Of a stretch of 35,008 bases of DNA, positions 23,305 through 33,712 are shown piece by piece. This stretch comes from an uncultured Ignavibacterium sp. (lineage in GTDB: Bacteria; Bacteroidota; Ignavibacteria; Ignavibacteriales; Ignavibacteriaceae). The translations under genes were made by a program, and so were the position numbers. The number at the start of each line of letters is the position of its first letter. Within the stretch, counting starts at the first letter, position 1. The stretch covers positions 1 to 35,008 of the forward strand of contig CAKZLD010000114.1 of NCBI GenBank assembly GCA_937125135.1. The letters are read 5' to 3'. A model generated the notes under the pieces. It ran no database searches. It was not told the DNA's origin and worked only from the letters and a program-made list of their open reading frames with translations.

Positions 23305-24010
23305 TCCAATACTTTATATTGTGTCAACACCAATTGGTAATTACAATGATTTAACAATAAGAGCATTGAATGTTTTGAAGGATAGCGATTTTATAATTTG
23401 TGAAGAATTCAAAGAAGCGAACAGATTGTTAAGTCATTTTAATATTAAAAAAGATTTATTTTCTCTAAATGAGCATAACGAAAAAGAGAACAGCGAAGAG
23501 CTGATTTCAAAAATTAAACAAAGCAATTCAGTTGCCTTAATATCAGACTGCGGCACTCCGATTTTTTCTGATCCGGGAGCATATCTTGTCAATCTTGCAA
23601 TTGAAAATAACATTAAAGTTGTGCCTGTCCCTGGAGCAAGTTCAATTTTAGCTGCATTAGTAGGTAGCGGATTGAACTTAGATAAATTTCATTACTACGG
23701 ATGGCTTTCACCAAAAAAAGATATAAGAAGAAAGCAACTTCAGGAATTAAAAATCCGAAAGTACACAACTGTTATTATGGAAACCCCGTACAGATTGAAA
23801 ACATTACTTGAGGATATTGTCAGCGTGCTTGGCTCAGATGTTCAAACAGTATTAGCATTCGAACTTACAACTTCAAATGAAAAGTTTATTCGTGGAACTG
23901 CAAAAGAAGTTTTAGATGAAGTGATTGCACAAAATCTTAAAGGCGAGTTTGTGCTGCTGTTGGATAGAACAGAAAAAAGAAATTCATATAAAACCAACCG
24001 GAATTATTGA
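23297..24010 (+). CDS. rsmI: 16S rRNA 2'-O-ribose C1402 methyltransferase
   Basis: A 237-residue tetrapyrrole-methylase-fold protein. Typical RsmI marks are ILYIVSTPIGNYNDLTIRAL at the start, CEEFKEANRLL, the LISDCGTPIFSDPGAYLV loop, the SAM-binding PVPGASSILAALVGSGL, YYGWLSPKK and METPYRLKTLLEDI. It methylates the ribose of C1402 in 16S rRNA. I chose ATG 23297 (MNNPILYIV) because it puts the first beta-strand at the N-terminus as in relatives; an upstream ATG at 23258 would add 13 charged residues. It overlaps the membrane protein gene by 8 nt. It lacks the extra C-terminal domain of longer RsmI proteins. Confidence 0.92.
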   Translation: MNNPILYIVSTPIGNYNDLTIRALNVLKDSDFIICEEFKEANRLLSHFNIKKDLFSLNEHNEKENSEELISKIKQSNSVALISDCGTPIFSDPGAYLVNLAIENNIKVVPVPGASSILAALVGSGLNLDKFHYYGWLSPKKDIRRKQLQELKIRKYTTVIMETPYRLKTLLEDIVSVLGSDVQTVLAFELTTSNEKFIRGTAKEVLDEVIAQNLKGEFVLLLDRTEKRNSYKTNRNY

Positions 24011-24226
24011 TCAAAGCACCAATCAAAAGTTTTTATAATCCACCTTTTGAACGAATTTGAGCGATTGGATTGTTTGTCTTCTATTATGATAATACTTCGA
24101 ATAGTAGCAGTGTACAATATTTTTTGTGCGGGAGTTGCTCCACAAGTTGTTCTTGAAGCAACCCATGAGAAAACTCTTGAATATGTTTCATTAGAAGAGT
24201 TAATAAAATTTGCATATAAATCGTAA
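24007..24226 (+). pseudogene. small decayed gene of unknown family (about 75 residues)
   Basis: Directly after rsmI, one frame reads IKAPIKSFYNPPFERI, then a TGA at 24058-24060, then AIGLFVFYYDNTSNSSSVQYF. At a run of six T (24120-24125) the sense moves to another frame, which reads CAGVAPQVVLEATHEKTLEY and VSLEELIKFAYKS up to the TAA at 24224-24226. Both pieces look protein-like and join naturally. A single ancestral gene with one nonsense and one frameshift lesion is the simplest reading. The second piece alone could start at ATG 24086 (46 residues). I do not recognise the family. The remaining 24227-24315 holds nothing I can name. Confidence 0.45.
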
Positions 24227-24315
24227 TTAAAATTCTATAATGAAATGATTGAGAAATGAATGTCGCTAATTAGATCAATTGATATAAATATCTCTTAAAG
24301 TTCATATTAAATGAT

Positions 24316-24966
24316 TTAAATCTTCAGAATAATTTCTAACTCTCTCAAATCATCTATCAAATAATCAGGGGAAAATTCTTTGAGTCTTTCTATTGACCGG
24401 TAACCGTAAGTAACTACAACAGTTTTTGCATTCGCATTCTTTCCACAAAGAATATCTAATTCAGTATCACCGACCATCAGACTATTTTCAGGATTGATTT
24501 GAAGATGATCACAAATCATAAAAAAAGGAGTTGGATCTGGTTTGTGTGGAATTCCATTTGTCCTTCCCATAATGAAATCGAAATGCTTTGTTAAATTGAA
24601 ATGCTCAAGAATTCTTTCAGTCTGATCCTGTGCTTTAGTTGTAAGTAATGAAATTTTGTATGCACAGTTTCTCATTAAATCAAGAACTTCTTTCACTCCC
24701 GAATACAAAACAGATTCATCAATAAAATCAAAGTAAACTTTTTTGTAGTGAGCGATGAAGATTTCAAAATCAGGCACATCAATATTGAAGTGATTAAAAA
24801 TATCAACGAAGTGCATTCCAATCATTTTGTTGAATTCATCCTCAGGCAGATTGTAAGCAATGTTCAAATCATCAAACGTTTTCAAAGTAGATTTATAAAT
24901 AGTTCCTGCTGAGTTAATCAGAGTACCATCGAGGTCGAAACAAACGTGTTTAATTTCAGCAGACAA
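24316..24966 (-). CDS. HAD-superfamily phosphatase (phosphoglycolate phosphatase-like)
   Basis: A 216-residue HAD hydrolase with the four motifs: I, CFDLDGTLINS (the two catalytic Asp); II, LLTTKAQ; III, the Lys in PHKPDP; IV, MVGDTELDILCGKNA. The helical cap follows motif I. It probably dephosphorylates phosphoglycolate or a similar small phosphate ester. The start is uncertain. The TTG at 24964-24966, just after the stop of the upstream hydrolase (24968-24970), gives SAEIKHVCFDLDG, the usual N-terminal length. A longer frame open to 25074 would lie inside the hydrolase gene. The pair is translationally coupled. Confidence 0.85.
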   Translation of the reverse strand: MSAEIKHVCFDLDGTLINSAGTIYKSTLKTFDDLNIAYNLPEDEFNKMIGMHFVDIFNHFNIDVPDFEIFIAHYKKVYFDFIDESVLYSGVKEVLDLMRNCAYKISLLTTKAQDQTERILEHFNLTKHFDFIMGRTNGIPHKPDPTPFFMICDHLQINPENSLMVGDTELDILCGKNANAKTVVVTYGYRSIERLKEFSPDYLIDDLRELEIILKI

Positions 24967-24967
24967 A

Positions 24968-25762
24968 TCAGTAACCAATCTGCTTGAGAAATTTTGAGAT
25001 GGCGGAGTTAACCATTTCTGGGTTTTCAATTGGTGATAGATGCCCAGCGTTTTCGATTTCTGCAAATTCAGCATTTTTAATTTTATGGTACATTTCTTTC
25101 ATTACAGAAGGAGGGGTTAAATTATCATTTTGTCCACAGATAAGTAAAACCGGAATTTCGATTTTTTCAAGAAAAGCAGTTGTGTCTGTTCTTCCCATCA
25201 TTGCAAGCAAAGCACCCTTAATTGCGGTTGGACTAAAGCTCTGTGAATATTCAATAATTGTTTTAAGCTCTTCAGAGAAGTTTTGTTTGAAGTGATCACC
25301 GAAACAATTTGAAATAAACTCTTTGACAAAATCTTTATGACCTTCGGAATTTATTCTTTTGATAGCTGCAGCTCTTTTCAGTTTGCCTTGATTGTCATCA
25401 GATTGCGAACGTGTGTCGCATAAAATTGCTGCTGAAAATTTATTCTGAAATCTCTCCAATGCACGAAGCGAAATATATCCTCCCATCGAAAGCCCGCAGA
25501 TAACAGGTTTATCAAGTTTCATTTCTTCAATTATTACTTCAAGATCATCTACAAACATTTCCATTGTATGCTGACCATCAAATTGAGATGATTCTCCAAA
25601 GCCCCTTATATCATAGCTAATACAGTAATAAGAATCACTAAACGAATTGATCTGCTTTTTCCACATTGTGTGGTCATAAGGGAAACCGTGAATGAAAATA
25701 ATTGGCTTCGATTGTTTATCGCCGTCAGTTATTACCGAGAGATTGTTTATTTGAAATTTCAT
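24968..25762 (-). CDS. alpha/beta hydrolase
   Basis: A 264-residue alpha/beta-hydrolase fold protein. The oxyanion loop is IFIHGFPYDHTMW. The nucleophile elbow CGLSMGGYIS carries the catalytic Ser. The acid is probably in LLICGQNDNLTPP and the His is in NAGHLSPIENPE. It is similar in build to the 3-oxoadipate enol-lactonase/esterase group, but the substrate is unknown. There is no signal peptide, so it is cytosolic. It is the first gene of a two-gene unit with the HAD phosphatase. The ATG at 25760-25762 is followed by MKFQINNLSV, a normal N-terminus for the family. Confidence 0.88.
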   Translation of the reverse strand: MKFQINNLSVITDGDKQSKPIIFIHGFPYDHTMWKKQINSFSDSYYCISYDIRGFGESSQFDGQHTMEMFVDDLEVIIEEMKLDKPVICGLSMGGYISLRALERFQNKFSAAILCDTRSQSDDNQGKLKRAAAIKRINSEGHKDFVKEFISNCFGDHFKQNFSEELKTIIEYSQSFSPTAIKGALLAMMGRTDTTAFLEKIEIPVLLICGQNDNLTPPSVMKEMYHKIKNAEFAEIENAGHLSPIENPEMVNSAISKFLKQIGY

Positions 25763-25950
25763 ATCATTTATATTTTTTTTTATTTATAGATGAAAATTAC
25801 AGTTTTAAGATTTATTATTCATATGTAAAAAAAATTTTTTTCTGCCAGTTTAGTTGTTTAACAAGATAAAGTAAGATTAACATTCGGATTAAGTAATATT
25901 CTTTTCAGTCAGATAAATCTTTCAGTAAAACATTAGATACAGGGAGTAAA

Positions 25951-27420
25951 ATGAAAATAGCAATAGTATCTTCGGAATGTGTACCATACGCTAAAATGGG
26001 GGGACTTGGTGATGTAATTGGTTCATTGCCGAAAGCATTAGAAAAATTAGGATGCGATGTAAAAGTATTTATACCAAAATATCTTTTCATCGACGAATCA
26101 AAATTTGGATTGAGATATAATTGGAATGTTGGAGAAATGCCAATAAGAATAAATGGAATAATCCATTCTGTTCATTTGCATCAGGCAAAACTTCCTAATT
26201 CAAATGTCGAAGTTAATTTTATTGATTGTCCTCACTTTTATAACCGAGGAAGAATTTACACAAATGATTGGGATGAAGACGAAAGATTTATTCTGCTGTG
26301 CAAAGGAGTAATAGAAACTTGCCAGAGATTAGGTTGGGCTCCTGATGTTATTCAATGTAATGACTGGCAGACAGGGTTGATTCCTCTTTACATAAAAGAT
26401 AATTACAATTGGGATAGAATGTTCGATAAGACTGCAACGATATTCACAATTCATAATATTGGATATCAGGGAAGATTCGGAAAAGATACACTTTTCAAAG
26501 CAGAGATCAATCCTAACTTTTATTATCCCGAGGGACCAGTTGAATTTGAAAACAGCGTTTCATTTATGAAAACGGGAATAGTATTTTCAGATTTGATAAA
26601 TACTGTTAGTTTAAAATACTCTCACGAAATTTTAAAACCAGAATTTGGTGCCGGCTTAGATAAAGTGCTTAAAGCACGTAAACCAGATGTTTACGGAATA
26701 CTAAACGGCGTTGATTACGATGAGTGGAATCCTGAAACGGATAAATATCTTCCTTATAAATATTCTGCTAAAGATTTATCCGGTAAAAAGTCGAACAAGA
26801 AATTTTTAATGGAACATTTCAGATTGCCTTTTGATGAAAATCGTCCATTGATTGGAATGATTTCTCGTTTAGTGCCGCAAAAAGGATTCGATATCTTTGC
26901 TGAAGCAGTTAATGATTTAATGAAACTCGACGCACAATGGATTATTCTTGGTAGCGGAGAATACAGGTACGAAGAATTTTTCAGACAACTTTCACATTAT
27001 AATCAAGGAAAGTTTGCAAGTTATATCGGATATAATAACGAACTCGCACACTTAATTGAAGCTGGTGCAGATATTTTTGTAATGCCTTCAAGATATGAAC
27101 CTTGCGGATTGAATCAGATTTATAGTTTGAAATACGGAACAGTGCCTGTTGTTCGAAAAACAGGTGGTCTGGCAGATACTGTAAAAGATTGGGATGAAGA
27201 AAATAGTTGGGGCTTTGATCACGGTAATGGCTTTTCGTTTTATGATTATTCCGGTTATGCACTATTCAAATCAGTTGAAAGAGCAGTTAATGCTTTCGCA
27301 AACAAACCTGTCTGGAACAAAATTCAGCAAAACGGTATGAAGCAGGATTTCAGTTGGGAAAAATCTGCTGAAAAATATTTTGAACTTTGCAAGATAGCTA
27401 AAGAGGCAAGATCACATTAA
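25951..27420 (+). CDS. glgA: glycogen synthase (ADP-glucose type, GT5)
   Basis: A 489-residue GT-B glycosyltransferase that extends alpha-1,4-glucan chains from a nucleotide glucose. The ADP-glucose-binding KMGGLGD is at residues 15-21. Other family marks are DVIQCNDWQTGLIPLY, FTIHNIGYQGRF, GILNGVDYDEWNP, the phosphate-binding GMISRLVPQKGFDI and the C-terminal PSRYEPCGLNQIYSLKYGT with KTGGLADTV. Length matches family GT5. GGGAG lies before the ATG. The upstream 188 bp is AT-rich without a gene. No other glycogen gene is nearby; the transporter gene follows after 9 bp. Confidence 0.95.
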   Translation: MKIAIVSSECVPYAKMGGLGDVIGSLPKALEKLGCDVKVFIPKYLFIDESKFGLRYNWNVGEMPIRINGIIHSVHLHQAKLPNSNVEVNFIDCPHFYNRGRIYTNDWDEDERFILLCKGVIETCQRLGWAPDVIQCNDWQTGLIPLYIKDNYNWDRMFDKTATIFTIHNIGYQGRFGKDTLFKAEINPNFYYPEGPVEFENSVSFMKTGIVFSDLINTVSLKYSHEILKPEFGAGLDKVLKARKPDVYGILNGVDYDEWNPETDKYLPYKYSAKDLSGKKSNKKFLMEHFRLPFDENRPLIGMISRLVPQKGFDIFAEAVNDLMKLDAQWIILGSGEYRYEEFFRQLSHYNQGKFASYIGYNNELAHLIEAGADIFVMPSRYEPCGLNQIYSLKYGTVPVVRKTGGLADTVKDWDEENSWGFDHGNGFSFYDYSGYALFKSVERAVNAFANKPVWNKIQQNGMKQDFSWEKSAEKYFELCKIAKEARSH

Positions 27421-27429
27421 AGCTTTAAT

Positions 27430-28893
27430 ATGAAGCAGCAGGAATTTTTCTCATCACGCTGGACGCTGATAATAGCAACATTAGGAATTGCTGTAGGAAC
27501 AGGAAACATCTGGCGTTTCTCACGAGTAGTTGCACAAAATGGTGGCGGCTCGTTTCTTATTCCGTGGGTAATTTTTTTATTGCTTTGGTCTGTTCCTCTT
27601 ATTATTGCTGAATTCGCAATCGGTAAAAACTCACGCCTAGGACCTATCGGTGCGATTAGTAAAACAGCTGGCAAAAACTTTTCCTGGATGGGTGGATTCA
27701 TAGTAGTGGTATCAAGTGCGATTATGTTTTACTATTCTGTAGTTACTGGCTGGTGTTTATATTATTTCTCCTCCGCAGTTTCAGGAAATTTATTAAGTCA
27801 AACTAATCATCTTGAATACTGGAATCAGTTCTCAGCAGGATATTCGCCTCTTTTATTTCATCTTTTTGCTATTTCTTTAGTTGCGTTTGTTGTACTCCGA
27901 GGAATTAAAAATGGAATAGAAAAAGTAACTAAAATCCTTGTTCCGATTTTATTAATAATTCTTATAGGATTATTTCTTCGCGCCGTTACTCTTCCGGGTT
28001 CATTAGAAGGAATAAAGTATTTTTTTACTCCAGATTTAAATACGCTTTTGGATTATAAAGTTTGGTTAAATGCACTTACACAAAATGCGTGGGACACTGG
28101 TGCTGGCTGGGGTTTGATAATGACTTACGCAATTTATATGAAAAGAAACGAAGATATTTCTTTAAATGCTTCACTTATTGCGTTCGGAAATAATAGTATT
28201 TCTCTGATTGCCGGAATAACAATTTTCTCAACAGTGTTTGCATTAAGCTCCACCGATGCTATGACACAGATTTCTCAATCAGGTCCGGCAAACACAGGAT
28301 TAACTTTCATTTACCTTCCATTGCTTTTCACAAAATTATCGTCAAGTAATTTTATTAACTCAATATTCGCCTCGGCATTTTTTCTTGCTTTGTTTTTTGC
28401 TGCTTTAACATCTTTAATCTCATTGATTGAATTAGCCACACGAACTTTGATTGATTTTGGAATAATAAGGAAGAAAGCTATTCTGATAGTTTCAGCACTT
28501 GCTTTTCTTCTCGGCGCACCGTCAGCACTAAATAATTCTTTTTTGATTAATCAGGATTGGGTGTGGGGAGTTGGATTAATTTTAAGTGGTGCATTTATAT
28601 CATTTTCAATAATTAAGTATGGAGCTGATAAATTCAGGGAAGAGATTATCAACGGATTCGGAAGTGACTTCAGAATCGGCAAATGGTTCAATCTTATCAT
28701 CAAATATCTGATTCCGTTGCAGGCGGTGTTATTGTTAGTCTGGTGGCTTGGCTCTTCTTTTTCGTGGGATTCTCAATGGCTTAATCCATTCCGCACAGAA
28801 AATTTCGGAACAGTTATTTTTCAATGGAGTATTGTAATTTTAATACTTATTTCTTTAAATAAATTTCTCTACAAAAAATCTGTCGGCGAATGA
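27430..28893 (+). CDS. sodium-dependent NSS/SNF-family transporter
   Basis: A 487-residue carrier of the neurotransmitter:sodium symporter family with about eleven or twelve helices. Helix 1 shows GTGNIWRFSRVVAQNGGGSF with the unwound substrate and Na+ site, followed by PLIIAEFAIGKNSRLGPIGA. Helix 6 has NAWDTGAGWGLIMTYA. Bacterial members take up amino acids such as methionine, alanine, tryptophan or leucine with Na+. The substrate is not readable here, but the tiny membrane protein that follows is of the type paired with the methionine/alanine transporter MetP. The start overlaps nothing; glgA ends 9 bp before it. Confidence 0.92.
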   Translation: MKQQEFFSSRWTLIIATLGIAVGTGNIWRFSRVVAQNGGGSFLIPWVIFLLLWSVPLIIAEFAIGKNSRLGPIGAISKTAGKNFSWMGGFIVVVSSAIMFYYSVVTGWCLYYFSSAVSGNLLSQTNHLEYWNQFSAGYSPLLFHLFAISLVAFVVLRGIKNGIEKVTKILVPILLIILIGLFLRAVTLPGSLEGIKYFFTPDLNTLLDYKVWLNALTQNAWDTGAGWGLIMTYAIYMKRNEDISLNASLIAFGNNSISLIAGITIFSTVFALSSTDAMTQISQSGPANTGLTFIYLPLLFTKLSSSNFINSIFASAFFLALFFAALTSLISLIELATRTLIDFGIIRKKAILIVSALAFLLGAPSALNNSFLINQDWVWGVGLILSGAFISFSIIKYGADKFREEIINGFGSDFRIGKWFNLIIKYLIPLQAVLLLVWWLGSSFSWDSQWLNPFRTENFGTVIFQWSIVILILISLNKFLYKKSVGE

Positions 28894-29009
28894 TTATGAG
28901 TTTAATAACAATATTTACTATGATTTTTGTTGTTGGAATTGTTTGGGGCGGATTGATATTTTTAATTCGAAGAGCTGTTTATTACGAAAGAAAAAAGTCA
29001 GATGGCTAA
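28890..29009 (+). CDS. small subunit of the NSS transporter (MetS-like)
   Basis: A 39-residue single-helix membrane protein: MIMSLITIFTMIFVVGIVWG, then GLIFLIRRAVYYERKKSDG. Its ATG overlaps the TGA of the transporter gene (ATGA), and its end overlaps the holA start by 8 nt. The VWGGLIF pattern in the helix with a basic tail is what small NSS partner proteins (MetS, with MetP in Corynebacterium) look like. In that system the small subunit is needed for transport. The overlap and composition make a chance frame unlikely. It is short enough to be missed by standard gene calling. Confidence 0.75.
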   Translation: MIMSLITIFTMIFVVGIVWGGLIFLIRRAVYYERKKSDG

Positions 29010-30024
29010 ATCAAAAGTCCCTTCTGTATTAGAAATTAAAACAGAGCTGAAATCCAAAATCATCAAACCGGTTTACTTTATTTTCGGAGAAGATTCCTTC
29101 GGAGCAAATGAAGCGCTGAAAGAAATTAAAAAAGTTGTTGAGCCATTAATTGATTCAGATTTTGATAAAGAGACTTACTACGCATCGAATTGTAGTTTAG
29201 CAGATGTAATAAATGCCGCAAGAACATTTCCTTTTGGCGGAGGAAAGAAACTGATAATTGTAAAAAATGCTGATGAGTTTAAGTTTTCTGCAAAGGATGA
29301 AACTTTTCTAAACTATATCAAATCAACTTCTGATTTAACGGTTATTGTCTTTTTATATGAAGGTAATATTAGTAGAATTGATTCGGAGCCATTCAAGACT
29401 TTGTTGAAACAAAATTATCTTTATGAGTCGGCTGAATTAAAAGGTGAATCACTAAACAAATGGTTGATTCAATTTGTGGCTGAAAAGAATAAGAAAATTT
29501 CTTATGAGAATGCTTCTTTGTTGTTGGAGATCGTTGGAGAAAACCGAACGCTGCTCGAAACACAGCTCGAAAAGATTTTTGAATACATTGGTGAATCAGA
29601 TGAAATTACATTCAAAGCAATTGAAGAGCTTGCTACCAAGCTTAAAACTTACACTATTTTTAATTTGTTCAACTCTATTGATAAAAGAAATCGGGCGGAG
29701 TCATTGAAAATTGCATATAATCTTCTTGAAAAATCAGATATGGGAATAATCGGAATTATTGCAATGTTGAACAAACATTTTACTGCTTTGCTGCGGATAA
29801 ACGATCTTGAAAAAAGTGATTTATCTCTGCAGGAAAAAGCTAAAATTGCAGGGACACATCATTTCTACTATAAGGGGCTGGTTGATGCAGCAAGAGAATT
29901 TGGTATCAGAAGAATTTCAAATGCATTGGAAGCAATCTATGAAGCTGATGTGCAGGTTAAATCATCTTCCACTGACGAAAAAACAATTCTCACAATCTTA
30001 ATTGCTAAAATTTTATCAGAATAA
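29002..30024 (+). CDS. holA: DNA polymerase III subunit delta
   Basis: A 340-residue clamp-loader subunit that opens the beta clamp. Near the N-terminus are PVYFIFGEDSFGANEALKEI, a P-loop-like region without a functional Walker motif as usual for delta, and FPFGGGKKLIIVKNADEF with the clamp-contacting segment. The middle has LLEIVGENRTLLETQLEKI and the C-terminal collar domain has TIFNLFNSIDKRNRAESLKI and GTHHFYYKGLVDAAR. Length fits the family. It starts inside the end of the transporter small subunit. It converges with the M24 peptidase gene, whose stop is 3 nt away. Confidence 0.92.
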   Translation: MAKSKVPSVLEIKTELKSKIIKPVYFIFGEDSFGANEALKEIKKVVEPLIDSDFDKETYYASNCSLADVINAARTFPFGGGKKLIIVKNADEFKFSAKDETFLNYIKSTSDLTVIVFLYEGNISRIDSEPFKTLLKQNYLYESAELKGESLNKWLIQFVAEKNKKISYENASLLLEIVGENRTLLETQLEKIFEYIGESDEITFKAIEELATKLKTYTIFNLFNSIDKRNRAESLKIAYNLLEKSDMGIIGIIAMLNKHFTALLRINDLEKSDLSLQEKAKIAGTHHFYYKGLVDAAREFGIRRISNALEAIYEADVQVKSSSTDEKTILTILIAKILSE

Positions 30025-30027
30025 ATT

Positions 30028-31218
30028 TTATTTAATCAAGATTAATTCTTTCTGCGGGGTTGAAAGAAATTCACAACCGCTTTCCGTAATTAAAACTTCT
30101 TCTTCAACTGTTACAACTCCATATCCTTCAACGGGGAGTCGAGGTTCGATTGTGAAAACCTGTCCTTTCTCTAATCTCATATAAGGAGTCTGACCATATC
30201 TTTCCCAACGAGGAAACAATCCCGCACCGCCATCGTGAACTTCTCTTCCAACCTGATGACCGAGTCCGTGAGGATATTCCGGATAACCAGACTTAACAAT
30301 ATAATTTCTTGCAATATCATCCATTTCAACGCCGGTTACTCCAGGTTCAATAGCATCTGCAACTTTCTGAATCGCATCTCTTATTACTTCAAATCCTTTT
30401 TGAACAGGAGCAGGAGCTTTTGTTTCATCATCTTTGAGAATATACCAACATCTCTGCAAATCAGAACAATAACCTTTGTGTTTAATTCCAAAATCCATAC
30501 TTACAACGTGACCTTTTTCAATCACTCGGTCTGTGGGACCTGAGTGTGCGCTTGAAGGATTCGGACCTGTAAATACTGCAGGACAAGTTTCTGAATCCCA
30601 CGCTGGTTGAAAATTTCGTTCTTTTAATTTACTATTAACAAAATCAGCAACATCTTTTTCAGTTTTACCAGGTTTGATAAATGCCGTAACTTCATCAAAG
30701 ATTCGGAGTGTTTCAGCTATAGCTTCTTTCATTATTGAAATTTCTGTCTGAGATTTTCTTCCTCTTAACGCAGAAATAATTTCTTCAGAGCTTATGAGTT
30801 TTTCATCGCATCGTGTGCCTTTCAAATATTCTAATAAAAGCTGATACATTCCAAAAGTTAATCCATCAGCCAAAACAGAATTTTTTGAATAATTAATCGC
30901 AATTTTTTTCGGTTTCTTCAAATCAAGATATTTTAACAAAGGCTCTTTGATAGATTGAACATATCCAACGATGTAACTGTAGGTTCCGGCTTTACGAATG
31001 TTTTCTTCTTCGATGCTTCCAACTATTGCGGCTGTATCTCCATCTTTACAAATAATAAAAGCTGATTGCCAAGTAGAATTCTCACCGACTATCATATCAA
31101 TCATCGGGTCTTTTGAAACTTTTGTCTCTCTTACAAAAGTCAACCACATATCAATTTCTTTTTCGCTCAGAATTTCAATCGCCTGATTAATTTTTTCTTT
31201 TATGATATCGTAGTTCAT
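30028..31218 (-). CDS. M24-family Xaa-Pro aminopeptidase
   Basis: A 396-residue peptidase of the creatinase/prolidase fold. The N-terminal creatinase-like domain spans about 1-155. The catalytic pita-bread domain has the metal ligands in SMDFGIKHKGYCSDLQ (two Asp), HGLGHQVGREVHD (His), FTIEPRLP (Glu) and VTVEEEVLI (Glu). It removes N-terminal residues before proline or cuts Xaa-Pro dipeptides in the cytosol. GAGG stands before the ATG at 31216-31218. The upstream methyltransferase-like gene reads in the same direction with a 19-bp gap, so both may share a transcript. Confidence 0.92.
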   Translation of the reverse strand: MNYDIIKEKINQAIEILSEKEIDMWLTFVRETKVSKDPMIDMIVGENSTWQSAFIICKDGDTAAIVGSIEEENIRKAGTYSYIVGYVQSIKEPLLKYLDLKKPKKIAINYSKNSVLADGLTFGMYQLLLEYLKGTRCDEKLISSEEIISALRGRKSQTEISIMKEAIAETLRIFDEVTAFIKPGKTEKDVADFVNSKLKERNFQPAWDSETCPAVFTGPNPSSAHSGPTDRVIEKGHVVSMDFGIKHKGYCSDLQRCWYILKDDETKAPAPVQKGFEVIRDAIQKVADAIEPGVTGVEMDDIARNYIVKSGYPEYPHGLGHQVGREVHDGGAGLFPRWERYGQTPYMRLEKGQVFTIEPRLPVEGYGVVTVEEEVLITESGCEFLSTPQKELILIK

Positions 31219-31237
31219 TTATACCTCAGCATTGTTT

Positions 31238-32137
31238 TTAATTCGAAGAAGATTTCTTAAGGTTTTCTTTTAACAATTTTAAAAATGTTTTGGGGTCTTT
31301 ATACAAAATCCAAAAGGCAAATAAAATCTTTTCTATAAAATTATAGTTACCCGAATATTTTCTCAAAAATTTTGGAAGATATTGCAATCTTTTAGTGTTA
31401 ATTTTTATTCCACCATGATTAAAAAACCTTTGACTTCCGGTCAGAAAAACAGTGCCATCGTATCCTGTAAAAAAGTAAGTTATGAATGACAAATTTCGTC
31501 TTAGTGTCTGGGGAGAGTTATCGCTGATTTCAAAAAGATCAAAATATTTTTCATCAACGAAAAACGCATTGAAATCAATAATTGAAATCAGCTCATAGCT
31601 CTTGCTTTTTGCTAAATTTACAATTGATAATAAACTTGAGCCTTGATTAATACTAAAATCAGCAGGTTGAACAAATTCAATCTCTGTTGGAATTGTCGGA
31701 TTAAATTCAATACAAACAACTTTCGGTTTATATTTCTTTACTGCATTCCAAACGTGATAATCATTTCCATCAATATCAATGCAAAGAAAATCGTAGTTCA
31801 ATGGAATAGGTGTCTCTTCCAGAATTCGGTCGAGATTGTCATTATCTGAAAAGCCGACAAATTTATTAAGAGCAATTACTTTTGAGTTGTTGGAATAATT
31901 TTTTTTCAAGTCATTGAATTTTTTCTTTCCACCTTCAATCAGAACGGCAGAATAACCAAAATTAACAATCAGATTTCTTGAATTGCTATTCATTATTCCA
32001 TCCCACGCACCGAATTCAACACACCAGTAATCTTTATCGGGAATAATCTCAAAAATTTTTTCAATCAATCCATCTTCACCAGTTTGTGAAAACACATTTC
32101 GCTTATATTCGAGAAGCCAGTAAGGATTTTTATTCAT
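31238..32137 (-). CDS. FkbM-like SAM-dependent methyltransferase
   Basis: A 299-residue protein. YKRNVFSQTGEDGLIEKIF, then CVEFGAWDGIMNSNSRNL (a class I SAM-binding glycine loop with an acidic start), SAVLIEGG, and FLCIDIDGNDYHVW with the later KVVCIEFNP agree with the FkbM-like methyltransferase group, often found in glycan or secondary-metabolite pathways. The C-terminal 80 residues are basic and aromatic (LPKFLRKYSGNYNFIEKIL), possibly for membrane contact. The acceptor is unknown. No glycan cluster is nearby. It sits 19 bp before the M24 peptidase gene. Upstream, 32138-32368 is the AT-rich divergent promoter region shared with gdhA. Confidence 0.7.
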   Translation of the reverse strand: MNKNPYWLLEYKRNVFSQTGEDGLIEKIFEIIPDKDYWCVEFGAWDGIMNSNSRNLIVNFGYSAVLIEGGKKKFNDLKKNYSNNSKVIALNKFVGFSDNDNLDRILEETPIPLNYDFLCIDIDGNDYHVWNAVKKYKPKVVCIEFNPTIPTEIEFVQPADFSINQGSSLLSIVNLAKSKSYELISIIDFNAFFVDEKYFDLFEISDNSPQTLRRNLSFITYFFTGYDGTVFLTGSQRFFNHGGIKINTKRLQYLPKFLRKYSGNYNFIEKILFAFWILYKDPKTFLKLLKENLKKSSSN

Positions 32138-32353
32138 AAGATATTATTAAATGTCTCTATTTGCTTTCCTAAAATAATCGGTCTTAAGCAAATCTGCTTA
32201 ATAGGATTTTACTTTTAAGCTATCTAATTTTGAATAGTAAAATTATTTTTTTATTAAACAGATGATAATACCAAATATCATTACAAATCATCAAAGGGGA
32301 AATTTCATTCACAAATAATCTTAATCAAAATAAACGAAAACATTTTCAAGTAA

Positions 32354-33712
<1,359 letters not shown>

